Position numbers and translations under genes: made by a program
Shown: piece after piece, positions 13,898 to 16,139 of the stretch
How the letters are laid out: each line of letters opens with the position of its first letter
Position numbering within the stretch: the stretch's first letter is position 1
The notes under the pieces: generated by a model
The model's input: the letters and a program-made list of their open reading frames with translations, nothing else
Told to the model about the DNA's origin: nothing
The model's database searches: none
From: DATKZH01 sp964475955
Lineage (GTDB): Bacteria; Planctomycetota; Planctomycetia; Pirellulales; Thermoguttaceae
Length of the DNA stretch: 16,139 nt
Direction of reading: 5' to 3'
NCBI GenBank assembly: GCA_964475955.1
Contig: CAYYZY010000177.1
Coordinates: 1-16,139 of the forward strand

Positions 13898-13916
13898 CTC
13901 CCCCCGCATGGGGGAG
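13898..13916. repeat. Short GC-rich hairpin in the gap upstream of the HhH gene
   Basis: CTCCCCC-CGCAT-GGGGGAG forms a perfect 7-bp stem. It lies in the 13702-14228 interval, which otherwise holds only the MITE-like element and no gene I can support. Confidence 0.45.
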
Positions 13917-14007
13917 GGGGATCCATTGTCTGCGGCGTCTCTTCGCTGCCGAGCGTTTGGCTGTGGCTTACTTTCGGATGACGGGCGACGCCCCGCAGCC
14001 GCTCGCC

Positions 14008-14151
14008 TAAATCACCGTGCGCAATTCGCTGACACAAGCTGTAGGGAACGCCCTCCGCGGCGCTTGCGCATCCTCGGCAATTCCGGAACGGCACGGAGGC
14101 CGTTCCCTACAGTCGCATGGGGCGCGCCCAGGAATCGCGCACGGTGATTTA
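14008..14151. repeat. MITE-like element, copy 2, with perfect 15-bp terminal inverted repeats
   Basis: The ends TAAATCACCGTGCGC (14008-14022) and GCGCACGGTGATTTA (14137-14151) are perfect inverted repeats. Inside, GTAGGGAACGCC (14041) pairs with GGCCGTTCCCTAC ending at 14110. If the outermost TA is read as a target duplication, the element resembles a mariner/IS630-type MITE, but this is inference. No coding capacity. It shares a 22-bp identical core and its right-hand sequence (CGTTCCCTACAGTCG, GGAATC.CGCACGG) with the degenerate copy at 392-547. Confidence 0.8.
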
Positions 14152-14160
14152 GCACCGTGC
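14139..14160. terminator. Hairpin at the right end of the MITE-like element
   Basis: GCACGGTG-ATTTAG-CACCGTGC, a perfect 8-bp stem formed by the element's right end and the bases beside it. It lies about 70 nt past the stop of the sialidase-fold gene on the - strand and could end its transcript. There is no T-tract. Confidence 0.4.
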
Positions 14161-14228
14161 CTGCCTGACCACGTTGAGAATACGCGTGGGTCTCGTGCCT
14201 CGACCCTACCCGGGCAAAACGCCTGGGG

Positions 14229-15785
14229 CTACTTTTCCTCCGGCGGCAGGAGGATGAGCGCGCCGGTCCAGTTGCCTTGGGGGATTGGGATTCGCTCGCC
14301 TGCGCGGAGCGGCTTTTGGAGGACGGTCAGGCGGGTGCGGTTGCCGTCGGTGTAGTGGAACGTGAGGTCGTCGACGGGCGTCCAGCCGCTCATGTCGATC
14401 CCCTTCTGGCCCGTGGCCGTGGCGATGGTGACGGTCGTATCGCGTTTCGCCGTGACGACGATCTCGGCCGGCACGCCGCCGTCGGTCTGCGTGTAGTGGA
14501 AGCTTTCGAACCGCTCGGGCACCTCCTTCCACACGTAGGTGCGGTTGCCGAAGGCCGGCAGGTCGGTGCCCAGGGGCCGGATGCGGAAGCCGTAGCCTTC
14601 GAGCTCGAAGCCGCCGCGCTCGCAGGTCACCTTTTCGCGGCCGAGCCACGGGGCCGAGTCCTCCATCGTGAGGTCGCGGAAGCGCTCGAAGCGGTGGAAG
14701 GTGAAGTAGTTGGCGTCGTGGGCGTTGTGCGAGCCGTCCCAGGCCGTGCGGCTTACGGCGATGGGGTCGTCGCCGTCGAAGAGCCAATCGACGTACTGCC
14801 ACGCGTGGTGGTTCCGCTCCACGTGCCGGAGCAGGATCGACTCCACCCTCCACTCCCGCAAATCGGCCGAGGACGTGAGTGCCAGCACGTTCCGGTAGGC
14901 CGGCGGGTCGAGCTGCTTGTTCACCAGCGACCAGTACCGCTCGGTGACCGGGTCGAAGCGGATGGTAAACTTGCACCGGCCGCCGGGGAAGTCGATGAAG
15001 TCGTGCTCGGGGTCGAATGAGAGGATGCGTCCGTCGGGCGAGATGTCGACGATCGCCGCCGTGTCGCCGCGGTCGTCGTTCACCCGCAGGACGTTCACCA
15101 GCCCGCCCTCCGGCGTGACGACCACGTTCCCCTCCAGCCACCCGGGGCGATCGCTCTCGATCCACTTGGGGTCGAGGTGCAGGCGGTTGGTGGCGGTCCA
15201 GTTCGAGGCGTCCAACAGATCCGCGTCGGCCGGGGCCGACACGACCAGGGCGCGGAAGTGCCGCCCCCACCCGCCGCCCGCCTCGGCGTCCTCGTACGCC
15301 CGCCAAATGCGTCCCTGGTGAACGACCACCGGCACGGGGGCGCAGTGGTAGCGAGCGTCGTCCAACAGCAGGCCGTTCTTCTTGTCGGTGGGGCTGGTCC
15401 AGGTATGGCCGCCGTCGGTCGAGCGGCGGATCACCGCGTGTCCGTACCGCTCGCTCACGCCCATGATGTAAAGGGCGCCGTCGTGGGTGAACAAGGTCGA
15501 CCACCATTGGCCGTCGAGGTCGGCCGCGTGCTTCCACGTCCGGCCGCGGTCGGCCGACGTGAACACGGCCGAACGGCTGTTCGACGTGCCGGGCCCGAAC
15601 CACGAGTGCGAGGCCGCGTACGTTCCATCGGCCAGCACGGCGATGCTGGGACAGCCGATGTATACCCGGGCGAAATCGGGACTGCGGTCGATCACCACGC
15701 CGGGCGGCTCGGCCGCGGCGCACGCGGCGGCCAGGCACAATGCGACGATCAGCCCGTCGAGGCAGCTTATCCGGAGGCGACTCAT
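14229..15785 (-). CDS. Exported BNR-repeat (sialidase-fold) protein
   Basis: The 518-aa product starts with a Sec signal peptide (MSRLR, hydrophobic LIVALCLAAACAAA, likely cut before E26). The mature part is a sialidase-type beta-propeller with two Asp-boxes of the S.D.G.TW type, SADRGRTW (77-84) and STDGGHTW (122-129), and repeated sheet-like segments up to about residue 390. A C-terminal beta-rich stretch (about 400-518: ERFESFHYTQTDGGVPAEIV, then LTFHYTDGNRTRL) may be a carbohydrate-binding or accessory domain. Such proteins are numerous in Planctomycetota and often act on complex glycans, but I cannot see a confirmed sialidase triad of arginines, so the enzyme activity and substrate are unknown. 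GGGAG lies 8 nt before the ATG at 15785. It could work on host or algal glycans together with rhamnose use by RhaA, but that is only a suggestion. Confidence 0.85.
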   Translation of the reverse strand: MSRLRISCLDGLIVALCLAAACAAAEPPGVVIDRSPDFARVYIGCPSIAVLADGTYAASHSWFGPGTSNSRSAVFTSADRGRTWKHAADLDGQWWSTLFTHDGALYIMGVSERYGHAVIRRSTDGGHTWTSPTDKKNGLLLDDARYHCAPVPVVVHQGRIWRAYEDAEAGGGWGRHFRALVVSAPADADLLDASNWTATNRLHLDPKWIESDRPGWLEGNVVVTPEGGLVNVLRVNDDRGDTAAIVDISPDGRILSFDPEHDFIDFPGGRCKFTIRFDPVTERYWSLVNKQLDPPAYRNVLALTSSADLREWRVESILLRHVERNHHAWQYVDWLFDGDDPIAVSRTAWDGSHNAHDANYFTFHRFERFRDLTMEDSAPWLGREKVTCERGGFELEGYGFRIRPLGTDLPAFGNRTYVWKEVPERFESFHYTQTDGGVPAEIVVTAKRDTTVTIATATGQKGIDMSGWTPVDDLTFHYTDGNRTRLTVLQKPLRAGERIPIPQGNWTGALILLPPEEK

Positions 15786-15876
15786 GAAGCTTGCTCCCTT
15801 CGTCTGGTGGACTCGGTCGACATTGCCGGCGACCCGGGCTGCGCCTGCGCGCGAAGGGCCGGCGGCGAACGTGGCC

Positions 15877-16137
15877 CTATCCTATCAGACGGCGACCGCG
15901 CGCGACAGCCGACGGGACCAACGGCCGCGCGATCGGTTGCGTCGAGCGCACTTCCGCGATTCTGGGCCGAAAGGCCACGAGAAGGATTGCCAATCGCAAT
16001 TCGTCTTCGCTGAGTAGCTGACGATCGGCTCCTGTTGGCTCACAGGCCCCGCTAATCACGTGGACACGGCATTTGCCACATGTCCCGTAACCGTTCACGG
16101 AAGTGGCCCCGTGTTGCTGTCTTCGAAGGCGCGGCGG
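15877..16137 (-). CDS. Broken [2Fe-2S] ferredoxin-like fragment, open to the window edge
   Basis: The - strand frame runs in from the window end and contains NGYGTCGKCRVHVISGACEP followed by LLSEDELR. This is the signature of plant-type [2Fe-2S] domains of the kind found at the N-terminus of corrinoid-activating, ASKHA-type (DUF4445) proteins ('CGG.GTCGKCRV...G....LS..EL'). The two cysteines of CGKC are present, but the first ligand cysteine, expected where V occurs in VNGYGTC, is missing. That codon lies inside the 16-bp inverted repeat. After LLSEDELR the expected GWRLACQ with the fourth cysteine is also absent and the frame runs into Arg-rich text. GC content drops locally in the recognisable part. 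It is best read as a damaged or chimeric remnant rather than a working ferredoxin. Confidence 0.5.
   Translation of the reverse strand, partial: PPRLRRQQHGATSVNGYGTCGKCRVHVISGACEPTGADRQLLSEDELRLAILLVAFRPRIAEVRSTQPIARPLVPSAVARGRRLIG
16087..16102 (-). repeat. 16-bp inverted repeat, right copy
   Basis: Exact reverse complement of 38-53. It covers the codon where the ferredoxin-like frame should have its first ligand cysteine. Confidence 0.7.
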
Positions 16138-16139
16138 GG

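Overview
The window is GC-rich bacterial DNA with one 100-N assembly gap. Gene content and style suggest a member of the Planctomycetota, possibly Pirellulales-like: a DUF4159-type fragment, an exported sialidase-fold protein, duplicated Uma2-family nuclease genes, a flagellar fliM, short dispersed palindromic repeats, and a peptidoglycan precursor cluster with no ftsZ/ftsA beside it. This assignment is inference; no 16S rRNA or other marker is present.

Layout. (1) 1-643: the 3' end of a DUF4159-type gene (+), then a MITE-like palindromic repeat. (2) 644-1906: rhaA, L-rhamnose isomerase (-). (3) 1907-2373: mostly non-coding, with a possible decayed hydrophobic coding fragment. (4) 2374-8336: murE, murF, mraY and murG, all on the - strand, transcribed from right to left. 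These enzymes carry UDP-MurNAc-dipeptide to lipid II. The cluster has unusually large gaps, and two of them hold hairpins. (5) 8337-8880: divergent control region with a strong promoter candidate on each strand. (6) 8881-11224: proA (proline synthesis) and fliM (flagellar switch) on the + strand, probably co-transcribed. (7) 11176-12742: a direct duplication of a Uma2-family PD-(D/E)XK nuclease gene. Each copy carries the last codons of fliM because its promoter lies there. Copy two contains the assembly gap. (8) 12751-13701: a protein with a PolX-like N-terminus and three helix-hairpin-helix motifs (-). (9) 13702-14228: non-coding, with a second and better preserved copy of the MITE-like repeat, which has perfect 15-bp terminal inverted repeats. 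(10) 14229-15785: an exported BNR/sialidase-fold protein (-). (11) 15877-16137: a broken [2Fe-2S] ferredoxin-like fragment (-).

Most of the window is housekeeping. The features most worth a second look are the Uma2 duplication (promoter capture, mosaic divergence, an operator-like palindrome inside the promoter spacer), the MITE-like family, the hairpin in front of mraY, and a 16-bp inverted repeat near both ends of the window that coincides with damage to both terminal reading frames. I see no convincing new defence or mobile system.
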